Assembly (NCBI GenBank): GCA_023392795.1 | Contig: JAEWNJ010000146.1 | Location: 1-8,183 of the forward strand | Reading direction: 5' to 3' | DNA: 8,183 bases | DNA from: Candidatus Cloacimonadota bacterium | GTDB taxonomy: Bacteria > Cloacimonadota > Cloacimonadia > Cloacimonadales > Cloacimonadaceae | Shown: piece after piece, positions 1 through 5,172 of the stretch | How the letters are laid out: each line of letters opens with the position of its first letter | Numbering within the stretch: the first letter of the stretch is position 1 | Notes under the pieces: generated by a model | What the model saw: only the letters and a program-made list of their open reading frames with translations | What the model was told of the DNA's origin: nothing | The model's database searches: none | Translations under genes and position numbers: made by a program

Positions 1-56
1 TTCTCAATTCCCCTTTTCCTGTCTTGTACCTGATTCGCCAGTGATGAGCCTGTCGA

Positions 57-97
57 ACACCGGTCATACAAACCTATGAGTATTGTATGACCGGTGT
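57..97. repeat. 15-bp perfect inverted repeat (hairpin) with 11-nt loop
   Basis: Arms at 57-71 and 83-97 are exact reverse complements (ACACCGGTCATACAA against TTGTATGACCGGTGT), with loop 72-82. Neither strand has a T-run after the stem, so it does not look like an intrinsic terminator. Just left of it, at 45-58, lies TGAGCCTGTCGAAC, which matches half of a TTCGACAGGCTCA-type palindrome that I recall as a common intergenic element in many bacteria. The hairpin could be a small mobile palindrome, an operator, or an mRNA 3' structure for the minus-strand operon about 310 nt upstream. Confidence 0.7.
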
Positions 98-205
98 ATG
101 GGAGGTGTACGAACCTGAAGAGGACAAGATACCCCCACTCTTCACTCTTCTTAACAGGATTCGAAACGTCACACCACCCGGCAAGCCTGGGGCGCAGTAC
201 TCACT

Positions 206-389
206 AATTGTAAATGGGTTAAGCGTTATGGGTTATGGGTTAAGGGTTAAGGGTTATGGGTTAAGCGTTATGGGTTATGCGCTCAACCTTCTAAATCTTC
301 TCGACCTTCTAAACCTTAAATCTGCGTAATCCGCGTGATCCGCGTGCCCTAATCGTACATTGTAAATTGTAAATTGTAAATCGTAAATT
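206..389 (+). repeat. Composite intergenic repeat, copy 1
   Basis: Four kinds of tandem repeat follow each other. Nine heptamers of the form [GC]GTTA[TA]G fill 217-279. Four nonamers like CTCAACCTT or CTAAACCTT fill 282-317. Three nonamers like CCGCGTGAT fill 322-348. After CGTACA come four heptamers TTGTAAA/TCGTAAA at 360-387. A lone ATTGTAAA also precedes the block at 207-214. The same components in the same order and orientation recur at 6589-6727. Five GGG runs at 230-260, spaced by 4 nt, give this strand telomere-like G-quadruplex potential. Confidence 0.9.
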
Positions 390-424
390 GGTTATGCGTT
401 ATGCGTTAAGCGTTAAGCGTTATG
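390..424 (+). repeat. Second heptamer block, overlapping the end of the GT39-like gene
   Basis: Five heptamers of the type [GC]GTTA[TA]G run from 390 to 424, directly after copy 1 of the composite repeat. They overlap the 3' end of the minus-strand glycosyltransferase gene. Its TAA stop (406-408) and the preceding codons for roughly the last five residues (ITLNA) are read from repeat units. Confidence 0.9.
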
Positions 425-2040
425 GGAAACTCCCAACCCGACCTTGCCACCACATGTTCCCGATCATGCGCGTTATCCACCACGGCATAGAAGATGAAGA
501 GCAGATTGTAGAGCAACAGCAGGATCAGGATAGGCTTCAGCAGCTTTTGATATTGGGCTAAGGCGAGACTGATCAGAGGCACGGCAAAAGGCAGAAAACC
601 GATCTGATGCCTATCGATGCTGGAACCCCAAAGCAAGACAAATGAAGACAGGTAAAAGATAAACAAAATGAGTTGTGGACGCTGTTCCTTGCGTTTAACT
701 ACCTGTGGCAAAGCGTAAAAGGCCAGCAGCATAATGGGAATGCCGATTCTGAACTGACCGAAGAGCACCCGCTGCGTGATAAAGCTCAAAGCACTGGTAT
801 TTTCCGCAATCCAGGCATCCTGCACAATGCGTCCGGTGATGATATTGAGCAGCATATCGTAACCCGTTACAAGATACAGCAGAATGGGGATAAGGATCAC
901 CGGAAGTGCCACCAGCAGCAGGGACTGAATAGCGCGCGATTTGTAGCGGTAAAAGTAGATCGCCAACACCGGTAAAGCGATCAGCAGCGCGGTAAACTTT
1001 GCATAAATAGCGAGGAAACATAGCAGTCCCAAGAGCAGATGCTTACCCCAGTGCACTTTATCTGATCTTGCGATATGCATTAGCAGCATGGCGATCAGGG
1101 CTGAGACAATGCCAAAAGGCAGATCATTGCGCGGCGCTTGCGAAGCCAATAGCAAAGCCGGCATCAAGCCCAGAGCGAGAGTCCCGCTGAGCGCAAGCCA
1201 TTTATCTTTGATTAAGTTGCGCATCAACAGCCACATGAAAAGCAGATAGAGCAGCAACATGAACTTGGCAAAGACCTTGATCGATAGCAGAGAATCCGAA
1301 AGCCCCATCCAGGTAGCCAGGATCATGAAAAATGAGGGTGGGTGATGCTGACGGCGATTGTTCTCCAGCTTCTCATGAGATTGATCCAGCGCACGGAGTC
1401 TTTGCTCTAAGGGATAGAAGGGCAATAACCTGGCATATTGTTCCAGTCCTTTTTGTCCGGCTGCACTATGCAGGATTTCGTGCGCGGTTTGATGGTGATA
1501 GGTTTTCAGAAATTGCTTCAGGCCTTGTTCACGCAGCTCTTGCGCCGTTTCTACGTCGCCTTTGGCGTCGATCCAGGCTTCAGCTACAGAGAAGTCGTAG
1601 GCAAAAAGGAGGGCGAGGTAGATGATGAATACAATTACCCACGGTTTTAGATTTCGCGATGAAGCATGGGAATCAAATTTCCCCTCAGATGGATCGGTTG
1701 AGTCCCTTCGGGACGACAGTTTAGATAGCCCATCATGGTCATCACCACGTACAGAGTCCCTTCGGGACGATAGTTTAGATAGCATGGGAAAATCGTCTGA
1801 AGGAGTTGAGTCCCGCTGGGACTCAGATGGGGATTGTTGCCATCGGCGATAGCCAATGTACCAAATGACTACTAACACAAAACCAATGCCTACAAAGGCT
1901 GCAATCCAGGGATAGGAAAGCCAGCCCTGATCGCCCAAATCTCTGGTTTTGTAAAACACAAAGCAGGTAAAAAAGAGCAGCAGAAAGGCATTAAGCCAGA
2001 GCTGGATTCGTTCCCCTCTGGATGCTTTATTCCTTGTCAT
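406..2040 (-). CDS. ArnT/GT39-like multi-spanning membrane glycosyltransferase
   Basis: This 544-residue polytopic protein resembles the GT39/ArnT/PMT superfamily, which moves a sugar from a polyprenyl-phosphate carrier to an acceptor on the outer face of the inner membrane. Two helices (about 15-31 and 43-63) precede a hydrophilic stretch; helix 3 starts near 133. A large extramembrane loop (about 150-236) ends in HHPP (232-235), matching the HPP motif of this class, and APRNDLP (302-308) is also family-like. Many further hydrophobic helices follow to about 520. The match is to architecture; donor and acceptor are unknown. Residues about 70-125 hold three palindromic inserts rich in Ser, Arg and Asp, with none of the hydrophobicity of the flanks, in what should be a cytoplasmic loop. 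The last residues (ITLNA) and the stop come from intergenic heptamers. The start overlaps the upstream GT2 stop by 14 nt, making this the last gene of the operon. Confidence 0.85.
   Translation of the reverse strand: MTRNKASRGERIQLWLNAFLLLFFTCFVFYKTRDLGDQGWLSYPWIAAFVGIGFVLVVIWYIGYRRWQQSPSESQRDSTPSDDFPMLSKLSSRRDSVRGDDHDGLSKLSSRRDSTDPSEGKFDSHASSRNLKPWVIVFIIYLALLFAYDFSVAEAWIDAKGDVETAQELREQGLKQFLKTYHHQTAHEILHSAAGQKGLEQYARLLPFYPLEQRLRALDQSHEKLENNRRQHHPPSFFMILATWMGLSDSLLSIKVFAKFMLLLYLLFMWLLMRNLIKDKWLALSGTLALGLMPALLLASQAPRNDLPFGIVSALIAMLLMHIARSDKVHWGKHLLLGLLCFLAIYAKFTALLIALPVLAIYFYRYKSRAIQSLLLVALPVILIPILLYLVTGYDMLLNIITGRIVQDAWIAENTSALSFITQRVLFGQFRIGIPIMLLAFYALPQVVKRKEQRPQLILFIFYLSSFVLLWGSSIDRHQIGFLPFAVPLISLALAQYQKLLKPILILLLLYNLLFIFYAVVDNAHDREHVVARSGWEFPITLNA
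1700..1729. repeat. 30-nt insert repeat, copy A (in GT39-like gene)
   Basis: This 30-mer is identical at 29 of 30 positions to 1754-1783. It carries a hairpin GTCCC-TTC-GGGAC (1702-1714) followed by a conserved tail ending TTTAGATAGC. On the coding strand it encodes LSKLSSRRDS. The distance between copies is 54 nt, so both are read in the same frame. Confidence 0.92.
1754..1783. repeat. 30-nt insert repeat, copy B (in GT39-like gene)
   Basis: This is the second copy of the 30-mer, differing from copy A by one C/T change (T at 1771 for C at 1717). It has the same 5-bp stem with TTC loop and the same TTTAGATAGC tail, and also encodes LSKLSSRRDS. Confidence 0.92.
1808..1824. repeat. Related 7-bp palindrome (in GT39-like gene)
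   Basis: GAGTCCC-GCT-GGGACTC is a perfect 7-bp stem with a 3-nt loop. It shares GAGTCCC with the two 30-mers but lacks their tail. It encodes ESQRDS around residues 73-78 on the coding strand. Confidence 0.85.
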
Positions 2041-2980
2041 ACATCATCTTGCGCAGCAGATAGCTGTTGTTCTCGCTGATAATCCGCATATACTTTAGCA
2101 CTTCACCAAGGATACCAACGATAAAGCTAAGGAACCCAGTACTAGCCAGCACCGAGAGCAGGATCAGCGACGGCAGGTAGGTACGTCCCATGGTTGCTTC
2201 CAGGATGTAAACCAGATAGAGAAAGCGCAATCCCAAGAGGGTAGCGGCGCCTAGAAACAGCGCTCCGATGCTGAAAAAGAAGCGTCCCGGACGATACAGC
2301 ACAAACATTGTCAGCATGGTCAAGCCGGACTTCGCGATATGCTCAAAGATATTCCGAAATAGCCGCGAATTCCGGGTTTTGGGATTCACACTGATATCCA
2401 CCGAAGCCACACGCAGATTGGAATTACCTGCCTGGATCAGGGTTTCCATGCAATAGGAGAACTTCGAATACACATTCAGTATCATGCAGGTATCACGTGA
2501 GAACGCCCTAAATCCACTGGCTGCATCGCGTACATCGGTCTTGGAGATTTGCCTGAGGACAAATGATCCCAGATGTTGCATCATTTTTTTAAACCATGAA
2601 AACTCCTGATGAGCCCTGATGGGTCGGCAGCCCACCACGAGGTCGGCCTCATGCCTGACTATTAGCGCTACCAGCTTAGCAATGTCTGCGCCCAGGTATT
2701 GGTTATCCCCATCGGTATTGACAACGATATCCGCCCCTTGCGCCAGAGCGTAGGTGATGCCTTCCATAAAGCTCTTCCCCAAACCGCGGTTGGAGCCGTT
2801 ACAGAGGATGTGATGTACACCCGCAGCCTTGGCAACCTCAATCGTGCGGTCTGTGCTGCCGTCATCGATCACTAGGTATTCGATGGTGTCGATCCCGGGG
2901 ATATCTCTGGGCAAATCACGCACGGTGGCTGCCAGGGATTGTTCCTCATTAAAACAGGGTATTTGGATGATTAGCTTCAT
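2027..2980 (-). CDS. GT2 family polyprenyl-phosphate glycosyltransferase (DPM1/GtrB-like)
   Basis: This 317-residue protein is a family 2 glycosyltransferase of the DPM1/GtrB/DPG-synthase type. Such enzymes transfer a sugar from a nucleotide donor to a polyprenyl phosphate at the cytoplasmic face. The GT-A fold starts at residue 1 with IIQIPCFNEE, then DDGSTD (39-44), NRGLGKS (64-70), the metal-binding TDGDNQ (89-94) and SGFRAFSRD (155-163). Two hydrophobic segments (about 233-258 and 268-293) anchor the C-terminus. The start is chosen because AAGGAT lies 6 nt upstream and the protein begins directly at the first beta strand; an upstream in-frame ATG would add 52 residues of gtrA-overlapping nonsense. 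Its start is 4 nt after the gtrA stop and it overlaps the GT39-like gene by 14 nt. GT2 plus GtrA plus a polytopic transferase is a classic trio for glycosylating envelope glycans with lipid-linked sugars. The sugar is not predictable from sequence. Confidence 0.93.
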   Translation of the reverse strand: MKLIIQIPCFNEEQSLAATVRDLPRDIPGIDTIEYLVIDDGSTDRTIEVAKAAGVHHILCNGSNRGLGKSFMEGITYALAQGADIVVNTDGDNQYLGADIAKLVALIVRHEADLVVGCRPIRAHQEFSWFKKMMQHLGSFVLRQISKTDVRDAASGFRAFSRDTCMILNVYSKFSYCMETLIQAGNSNLRVASVDISVNPKTRNSRLFRNIFEHIAKSGLTMLTMFVLYRPGRFFFSIGALFLGAATLLGLRFLYLVYILEATMGRTYLPSLILLSVLASTGFLSFIVGILGEVLKYMRIISENNSYLLRKMMYDKE

Positions 2981-2984
2981 TGAT

Positions 2985-3398
2985 CTATCCTTCAAAAACA
3001 GCTTTGGAATAAAAGTATTTAGCCAGGGCAAAGAGACCCACGTTGAAGATTTGCGCCAGGAGGTAATACACTCCCAGGCGTTGCACCAAAAGGGCATAAA
3101 GCAGGGCATCAAGAACCCGGAAGATGATGATCCCAAACATGAAGAGACTGAACTTTCGTTTTAGGGATGATGTGGCAGACTCGCTGAAGGTAAACTTGCG
3201 TAGCATAAAGAAATTGATCGTGATCTGCATCAGTAATACCAGGCAATAAGCCGAAACTTTGGGCATCCCAATCAACTCTACCAGTAGGATATTAAACGGA
3301 ATTGCCAGCAGGAAGGATGGCAATCCGGCAGCCACAAAGCGGATGAACTTGCCTGAATTTGCTCTATATATGGATAATAGTCGTTTGCTGAAGCTCAT
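2985..3398 (-). CDS. GtrA-like small four-helix membrane protein
   Basis: This 137-residue protein matches the GtrA/DPMS-like family, small integral membrane proteins proposed to help flip polyprenyl-phosphate-linked sugars or to support the neighbouring DPM1-like synthase. Four hydrophobic segments are visible, at about 19-41, 47-65, 84-105 and 109-128. The family signature around NFFMLRKFTF (62-71) lies after helix 2, and a short basic/aromatic tail (AKYFYSKAVF) follows helix 4. The first residues (SGKFIRFVAAGLPSF) are typical of the family N-terminus. The ATG at 3398 is chosen from this alignment to the usual family length. It lies inside the end of the heparinase-like gene (35-nt overlap), with only a weak GGA-containing upstream site, so coupling to upstream translation is likely. 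Immediate linkage to the GT2 gene supports the assignment. Confidence 0.9.
   Translation of the reverse strand: MSFSKRLLSIYRANSGKFIRFVAAGLPSFLLAIPFNILLVELIGMPKVSAYCLVLLMQITINFFMLRKFTFSESATSSLKRKFSLFMFGIIIFRVLDALLYALLVQRLGVYYLLAQIFNVGLFALAKYFYSKAVFEG
2987..2992 (-). promoter_or_regulatory. Shine-Dalgarno of the GT2 gene
   Basis: AAGGAT on the minus strand sits 6 nt before the ATG at 2980 and lies inside the last codons and stop of the gtrA-like gene. It fixes the GT2 start and suggests translational coupling. Confidence 0.75.
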
Positions 3399-5172
3399 TA
3401 CCAGTCCATTCTTGCGTGGTTTCGACCCTGCAGTTTTTGACCATAGAGGCATTTTCCGGATTGTAGCTATTCGCGCTGGCCACATGGCGTTTGGAAAATG
3501 CAGCAGCTTTGACAATGCAAGGGCTTGAAGTGTTCTGTCGCAAACGGCAGGATGCCGTTTCCACAATCCTAGGATTCGACACGTCCCCGTGTCGAGCAGG
3601 GCTGAAAGCCCTGATATTTGTGATGCGACGAAACGTCGCCTCCACTTTATTGCGACAGGATGTCGCATCCACAATCTTGATCTCCCTCTCCCCTATGCTG
3701 ATTTCACGGGTAAAAGTATATGGACTCTGCTTTCGGCTGAAGATCAGGAGCGTTTTCAAAGTCGAGATGATGGACGCGCCAAGCGCATAGCTTGCCAAAC
3801 GCAGCAGCAAATGCTTGAAGGGTGTGCTGATATGCTCTTTGGTTGGCACGAAGCTGCCTTTGATGGTGACGCGATTATCTTCGAACTGAACAAGCTGGGA
3901 TGAGCCCCACCAGTTCATCACATAGACCCGCTTGCCAAGATGTAGGTCTGATCCGTAATCTGCAGCGTATTGATCTTCTTTACCACATATACTTACCATT
4001 CCGCCCTTCCTCGTAGAGATCAACCCGGAGTACTGCGCTTTTCTGATCACTATGTATCCCGCCTCAGGATAGTGCCTTATAGTGGAAGCGTCATCTTGAC
4101 GCTTTAGGGTAGAAGCGTCGTCCCGACGCTTTCGACACAATCTGGGGTCCCCAAATCGGAGCGTAGCGAGGGTTTGGGGTGGAGAAGACGTGTCGAATCC
4201 TACCTCGTTCTCTGTGGCAAGCGGGAGCTTGCCACCCCAGGCATAAGCTCTTACAACAGAATGGCCGATATAATGGACCCAATAGCGATCATCAATGGCC
4301 TGAAAGAAGTGCTCTGGTTCGTTGATGTCGCTAAACAGCAGCTCAGAAATGCGCTGCGCAGCCGGTTGTCCCAGATCGCCGATTCTGCCCGCCATGCGGA
4401 TAATGCCATAGGGTACGATGTAATCTGTCTGGCGGGAACTGTGCAATCCGATACTGCGTGGCGCTATCAATAGGGCGTCGATGAAGCCAATGGCTATGCG
4501 GATGCTCTGTAACACTATATCTGCGCCCGTTACATCCCAAATATCCCACAGACAATCGATTGACACGCTTAGGTAGCCCAGATCGGGTCCGCCATACTCA
4601 TTGAACCAACCCTCACTGCTTTGAGTATTCAGGAGTTCTTTGAAACGGCGGTCCAGCCTGGCCACATCAACCATACTCGGAGCGAAGTCTGAAATCACAT
4701 ATAGTGCGGCCAAACCCGCCAGATACTGGTTTGAGGCTTCGAATTCCGTGCGCAGTTCCAATTGCTTGATCGCTTTGCGAAGCCCGGCAGTGTACTCGTG
4801 ATGATCCAGCGGCAAATCCCTGATAATCTTAGCAATCGCCAGGGTGGAGAAAGCCAGACCCGGATAGCTGCGCTCAAAGGGATAATACTCTTCAAAAGCG
4901 CCATATTTCAGCGCCCGGGTATGCCAGAAATCTACGCCGGCTTGTGCCAACCGACGTAAGTACTCTGCCCGATCCTGATACTCATCCAGCCTGGCAGCTT
5001 CCAAGAGCAGATAGCTCCCTTGTTGTAAGATGATGGAAGAATAATCCCTGATCTTGTAATGCCAGAAATTGCGATCCCAGCAGCCGTAATTCTTTGAATC
5101 CGGGTCTCGACAAAGCTGAGTTAGAATCCGCGGCATCTGTCTGCGGATCAATAGGCTCATAGCATCACGCAT
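3364..5172 (-). CDS. Heparinase II/III-like protein with palindromic inserts, no signal peptide
   Basis: This 602-residue protein resembles heparinase II/III-family proteins: an alpha/alpha toroid (about 1-312) followed by a C-terminal beta-sandwich (about 366 onward, opening with HYPEAGYIVIRK). Family members are uronic-acid polysaccharide lyases, but many in glycan-biosynthesis loci are uncharacterised. Toroid features include YGCWDRNFWHYK (29-40), EASNQYLAGLAAL (145-157) and EGWFNEYGGPDLGY (187-200); the Asn and Tyr there could be the catalytic pair, which is inference. There is no signal peptide, so a cytoplasmic location is expected, unlike secreted lyases. Repeat inserts occupy about 315-365, the interdomain linker, and about 502-560, near the C-terminus. 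If the second group is removed, the flanks read as a continuous beta-domain tail (KIVD..ITNIRAFSPA..RHVASANSYNPENA). The ATG at 5172 is preceded by GAGGAT and overlaps the FrhB-like stop by 8 nt. The lyase activity is uncertain. Confidence 0.78.
   Translation of the reverse strand: MRDAMSLLIRRQMPRILTQLCRDPDSKNYGCWDRNFWHYKIRDYSSIILQQGSYLLLEAARLDEYQDRAEYLRRLAQAGVDFWHTRALKYGAFEEYYPFERSYPGLAFSTLAIAKIIRDLPLDHHEYTAGLRKAIKQLELRTEFEASNQYLAGLAALYVISDFAPSMVDVARLDRRFKELLNTQSSEGWFNEYGGPDLGYLSVSIDCLWDIWDVTGADIVLQSIRIAIGFIDALLIAPRSIGLHSSRQTDYIVPYGIIRMAGRIGDLGQPAAQRISELLFSDINEPEHFFQAIDDRYWVHYIGHSVVRAYAWGGKLPLATENEVGFDTSSPPQTLATLRFGDPRLCRKRRDDASTLKRQDDASTIRHYPEAGYIVIRKAQYSGLISTRKGGMVSICGKEDQYAADYGSDLHLGKRVYVMNWWGSSQLVQFEDNRVTIKGSFVPTKEHISTPFKHLLLRLASYALGASIISTLKTLLIFSRKQSPYTFTREISIGEREIKIVDATSCRNKVEATFRRITNIRAFSPARHGDVSNPRIVETASCRLRQNTSSPCIVKAAAFSKRHVASANSYNPENASMVKNCRVETTQEWTGNELQQTTIIHI
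3543..3564 (-). repeat. GTRGA-palindrome element 1
   Basis: Read on the minus strand: leader GTGGA, arm AACGGCA, loop TCC, arm TGCCGTT. One further A:T pair (3542 with 3560) extends the stem to 8 bp. It encodes VETASCR in the heparinase-like protein. The leader is preceded by ATT, as in element 3. Confidence 0.88.
3570..3595. repeat. TCGACACG palindrome (second family)
   Basis: Arms TCGACACG (3576-3583) and CGTGTCGA (3588-3595) form a perfect 8-bp stem around a TCCC loop. The 16 nt at 3570-3585 are the exact reverse complement of 4187-4202, so this family occurs in both insert clusters of the gene, in opposite orientations. Confidence 0.88.
3597..3613. repeat. CAGGGCT palindrome
   Basis: CAGGGCT-GAA-AGCCCTG is a perfect 7-bp stem with a 3-nt loop, one base from the preceding TCGACACG palindrome. 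Its stem sequence is unlike the others, though its geometry is the same. It encodes part of RAFSPA in the beta-domain tail, so it could partly be original coding sequence. Confidence 0.75.
3624..3645 (-). repeat. GTRGA-palindrome element 2
   Basis: Read on the minus strand: leader GTGGA, arm GGCGACG, loop TTT, arm CGTCGCA. Six of seven positions pair (outermost G/A mismatch). It encodes VEATFRR. It is preceded by AAA rather than ATT. Confidence 0.85.
3651..3672 (-). repeat. GTRGA-palindrome element 3
   Basis: Read on the minus strand: leader GTGGA, arm TGCGACA, loop TCC, arm TGTCGCA, a perfect 7-bp stem. It encodes VDATSCR. It is five bases from element 2 and in the same orientation. Confidence 0.9.
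4082..4103 (+). repeat. GTRGA-palindrome element 4
   Basis: Read on the plus strand: leader GTGGA, arm AGCGTCA, loop TCT, arm TGACGCT. One more A:T pair (4086 with 4104) extends the stem to 8 bp. The orientation is opposite to elements 1-3 relative to the gene, giving KRQDDAST in the protein. Confidence 0.9.
4109..4130 (+). repeat. GTRGA-palindrome element 5
   Basis: Read on the plus strand: leader GTAGA, arm AGCGTCG, loop TCC, arm CGACGCT; an extra A:T pair gives an 8-bp stem. It lies five bases from element 4 in the same orientation and encodes KRRDDAST. Confidence 0.9.
4131..4202. repeat. Nested palindrome: TTCGACAC arms enclosing a CCCCAAA hairpin
   Basis: Outer arms TTCGACAC (4131-4138) and GTGTCGAA (4190-4197) pair perfectly. 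Inside, CCCCAAA (4149-4155) pairs with TTTGGGG (4173-4179), enclosing a GC-rich core. The right outer arm and its flank (4187-4202) match the second-family palindrome at 3570-3585 in reverse complement. This looks like one palindromic element whose loop was invaded or expanded by another. Confidence 0.8.
4214..4235. repeat. 9-bp palindrome GTGGCAAGC
   Basis: Arms GTGGCAAGC (4214-4222) and GCTTGCCAC (4227-4235) are perfect complements around a GGGA loop. It encodes GKLPLAT at the end of the toroid domain. It has the same tight-hairpin geometry as its neighbours but a different stem. Confidence 0.85.

Larger units (their letters stand above)
1..405. other. Intergenic stretch without a gene; repeat-rich
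   Basis: I see no convincing gene here. An open frame on the plus strand from 87 to 329 is largely a translation of the tandem repeats and has no recognisable domain. The left part (1-200) is ordinary-looking sequence with one 15-bp inverted repeat at 57-97. The right part (206-424) is a mosaic of short tandem repeats listed separately. No tRNA, rRNA or clear rho-independent terminator is visible, although the minus-strand operon ends at 406 and must terminate somewhere in this stretch. Confidence 0.7.

Noticed and set aside
87..329. 80-codon open frame on the plus strand
   Set aside because: More than half of its translation is the heptamer and nonamer repeats (GYGLRVKGYGLSVMGY-like). No domain, no Shine-Dalgarno of note, and the repeat recurs elsewhere without an open frame.
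206..424. CRISPR array
   Set aside because: Units are 7-9 nt and contiguous, with no 20-40-nt repeats, no unique spacers and no cas genes.
2981..3136. 52-residue N-terminal extension of the GT2 gene from an upstream ATG
   Set aside because: It overlaps the gtrA-like gene in another frame, has no family resemblance, and the ATG at 2980 has a good AAGGAT site directly upstream.
3449..3501. 9-bp inverted repeat GCATTTTCC/GGAAAATGC
   Set aside because: The 35-nt spacer does not match the tight 3-4-nt loops of the other inserts and the region encodes plausible native protein, so it may be chance.
3399..3674. 92-residue N-terminal extension of the gtrA-like frame
   Set aside because: It is a shadow of the heparinase-like gene and its palindromes. 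GtrA proteins normally begin near the KFIRF segment that follows the chosen start.
3540..4240. Intrinsic terminators or operators at the many hairpins
   Set aside because: They lie inside an intact reading frame, lack T-runs, and share leader and geometry with each other, which fits insert elements better.
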